A DNA stretch of 5,450 bases from Anaerolineales bacterium. GTDB lineage: Bacteria > Chloroflexota > Anaerolineae > Anaerolineales > Villigracilaceae. The stretch lies in the NCBI GenBank assembly GCA_015489255.1, contig WGAD01000165.1, positions 1 to 5,450 on the forward strand. Direction: 5' to 3'. Below, piece by piece: positions 4,366 to 5,450 of the stretch. Position numbers and translations under genes: made by a program. Under the pieces are notes generated by a model. The model was not told the DNA's origin. It ran no database searches and saw only the letters and a program-made list of their open reading frames with translations. The first letter of the stretch is position 1. Each line of letters opens with the position of its first letter.

Positions 4366-5450
4366 TCAAGCCTGGACGTACCAGGCGGCCACGTAGCCTT
4401 CTTGCCCTTCTGGGGTGCGGACCTTGAGCCATTGCCCATAACGCCCAACCTTTGCCAGCGCGAGATCGGCTGTGGGCGGGTCGAGCACGGTGAGCGCCGT
4501 GTGCGGCATGAGCACGCCGACGACGGCGGTGCTGGTTGAGGGGCCACTGCGTATGCGCAGGCCGCGACTGGCCAGCGAGGAGACGTAAACGGTCAGCGGC
4601 TGGTCGTTCTGGGCTGGCGGCGCCTGACCGGCTACGCGCTCAACATACCAGGCGGCGACGTAGCCCGTTTCTCCGCTTTCTGTGCGCACGTGGAGCCATT
4701 GGCCGACCACGCCCAGTTTGCGCAAGACGGTTTCGGTGGGTTCGAGGGGGGTGAGCAGGGTGCCGGCTTTGAGCAGGGCGCGCAGGGCGCCGTTGGGTTG
4801 GGCGCGCAGGCGCAGGTTGCTGGCGCCGATGCGCGAGGAAACGGCCAGCAAGAGTTGATCGTCTCCTGCCGGCGGCTGTACCGGATCGGGGGTTTCGTCG
4901 GCGTCGTAGCGCACCACCAGCCAGGCGGCCACATACCCCGGGACGCCGCGGGCGTCCAGGACGTGCAGCCACTGATTGCGCTGGCCGATCTTGTTCAGCG
5001 CTTGCTCGCGCGGTTCGATGACGCGGATGACCTGGCCGCGGTAGACGGTGGAAATGACCCGCGCGGAAGGGGAGGGCGCGGCGCGCACACGCAAGCCGGC
5101 GGAGCTGGCTTTGGACGAAACCTTGACGGACATGGTCACCTGCGGCGGGGCGGGCGCCTCGGCGCTGTCACCGGAGCCGGCATCGGTGCCGCTGTCTCCT
5201 GCGCCGGTGGAGCCGCCAGTGTCGCCGCCACTTTCTTCCAGCGGGACGACGAGCCAGGCGGCCACGTAGCCGGGGACGTTGCGGGCGTCCAGGACGTGCA
5301 GCCACTGGCCAGATTGGCCGATTTTGGCGGCGGCCTGGTCTGCCGGTTCGATGATGCGGACAATTTGGCCGCGGCGCAAGGTGGAGACGAGCCGTGCAGA
5401 GAGAGAGGGCGCGGCGCGCACGCTCAGGCCGGCGGAGCTGACGCGGGAGG
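4366..5450 (-). CDS. Multi-SH3b-domain protein, 5'-truncated at the window edge
   Basis: The visible 360 residues hold four bacterial SH3 (SH3b) domains and nothing else. They lie at about 1-69, 109-179, 201-270 and 286-360, each with the pattern (S/A)-x-L-x-(V/L/I)-R-x-x-P near its start and GQWL-V ... GYVAAW-V at its end. SH3b domains usually bind cell-wall peptides or polysaccharides and sit beside a catalytic domain, so a hydrolase or another anchor domain may lie beyond the edge. The linker 70-108 is rich in Gly, Ser, Asp and Thr; 180-200 and 271-285 are Pro/Asp/Gln-rich. The GTG at 5421 is not a start: the frame stays open to 5450, and its residues (SRVSSAGLSV) match the start of the second domain (SKASSAGLRV). 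Domains 1 and 2 are close duplicates, while 3 and 4 are more diverged. The gene ends with TGA, then a strong terminator. An extracellular or envelope location is inferred; no signal peptide is visible. Confidence 0.87.
   Translation of the reverse strand, partial: SRVSSAGLSVRAAPSLSARLVSTLRRGQIVRIIEPADQAAAKIGQSGQWLHVLDARNVPGYVAAWLVVPLEESGGDTGGSTGAGDSGTDAGSGDSAEAPAPPQVTMSVKVSSKASSAGLRVRAAPSPSARVISTVYRGQVIRVIEPREQALNKIGQRNQWLHVLDARGVPGYVAAWLVVRYDADETPDPVQPPAGDDQLLLAVSSRIGASNLRLRAQPNGALRALLKAGTLLTPLEPTETVLRKLGVVGQWLHVRTESGETGYVAAWYVERVAGQAPPAQNDQPLTVYVSSLASRGLRIRSGPSTSTAVVGVLMPHTALTVLDPPTADLALAKVGRYGQWLKVRTPEGQEGYVAAWYVQA
4913..5117 (-). repeat. SH3b coding repeat, copy 2
   Basis: This copy aligns without gaps to 5246-5450 at a fixed offset of 333 bp (111 codons), with high identity by eye. 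It includes 27 identical bases at 4948-4974 and 5281-5307. The offset covers one SH3b domain plus its linker, indicating an in-frame internal duplication. Confidence 0.8.
5246..5450 (-). repeat. SH3b coding repeat, copy 1 (runs off the edge)
   Basis: This is the partner of 4913-5117. It encodes the first visible SH3b domain and continues past the window. The strong similarity at DNA level suggests a more recent duplication than the one separating domains 3 and 4. Confidence 0.8.

Noticed and set aside
4248..4547. N-terminal extension of the membrane-protein frame
   Set aside because: It runs through the SH3b terminator, its promoter region and the SH3b gene in another frame. The ATG at 4247 has a strong RBS and promoter.

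Overview
The window is a GC-rich bacterial fragment, most likely a short-read metagenome contig. Bases 1-20 are Nextera (Tn5) sequencing adapter, not genome. The gene content suggests Chloroflexota (Anaerolineae/Caldilineae-like): multi-SH3b proteins ending in GQWL-V-T--G--GYVAAWYV, secreted proteins with PGGQPPGG linkers, and a NurA nuclease paired with a stand-alone HAS-barrel protein. This assignment is inference from protein style; there is no marker gene in the window.

Layout, left to right. (1) Adapter, 1-20. (2) A 5'-truncated + strand gene, 23-1960, encoding an exported-looking protein with two GH43/sialidase-like beta-propeller halves. They are separated by two Pro-Gly-Gln linkers that bracket a small two-cysteine module. 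(3) After 24 bp, four genes follow, all on the - strand and so convergent with the first. Read in their own direction they are: a 5'-truncated protein of four SH3b domains (5450-4366) with its own terminator; a 124-residue membrane protein (4247-3873) with its own promoter and terminator; and a two-gene operon, nurA (3771-2563) followed by a HAS-barrel gene (2566-1985), joined by an ATGA stop/start overlap.

The - strand genes therefore form three transcription units, each separated by an intrinsic terminator and a recognisable promoter. The nurA/HAS-barrel pair is the best-defined functional unit. NurA is the nuclease partner of the HerA translocase in DNA end processing, and the HAS barrel is the domain that normally forms the N-terminus of HerA. 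Here it is a separate protein, and no HerA ATPase is in the window. The propeller and SH3b proteins point to the cell surface or envelope.

I see no RNA genes, CRISPR arrays, insertion sequences or phage genes. Nothing here clearly amounts to an undescribed system. The most worthwhile leads are the split HerA-type arrangement, the bracketed helical module in the propeller protein, and a 12-bp element shared by the two internal promoters.
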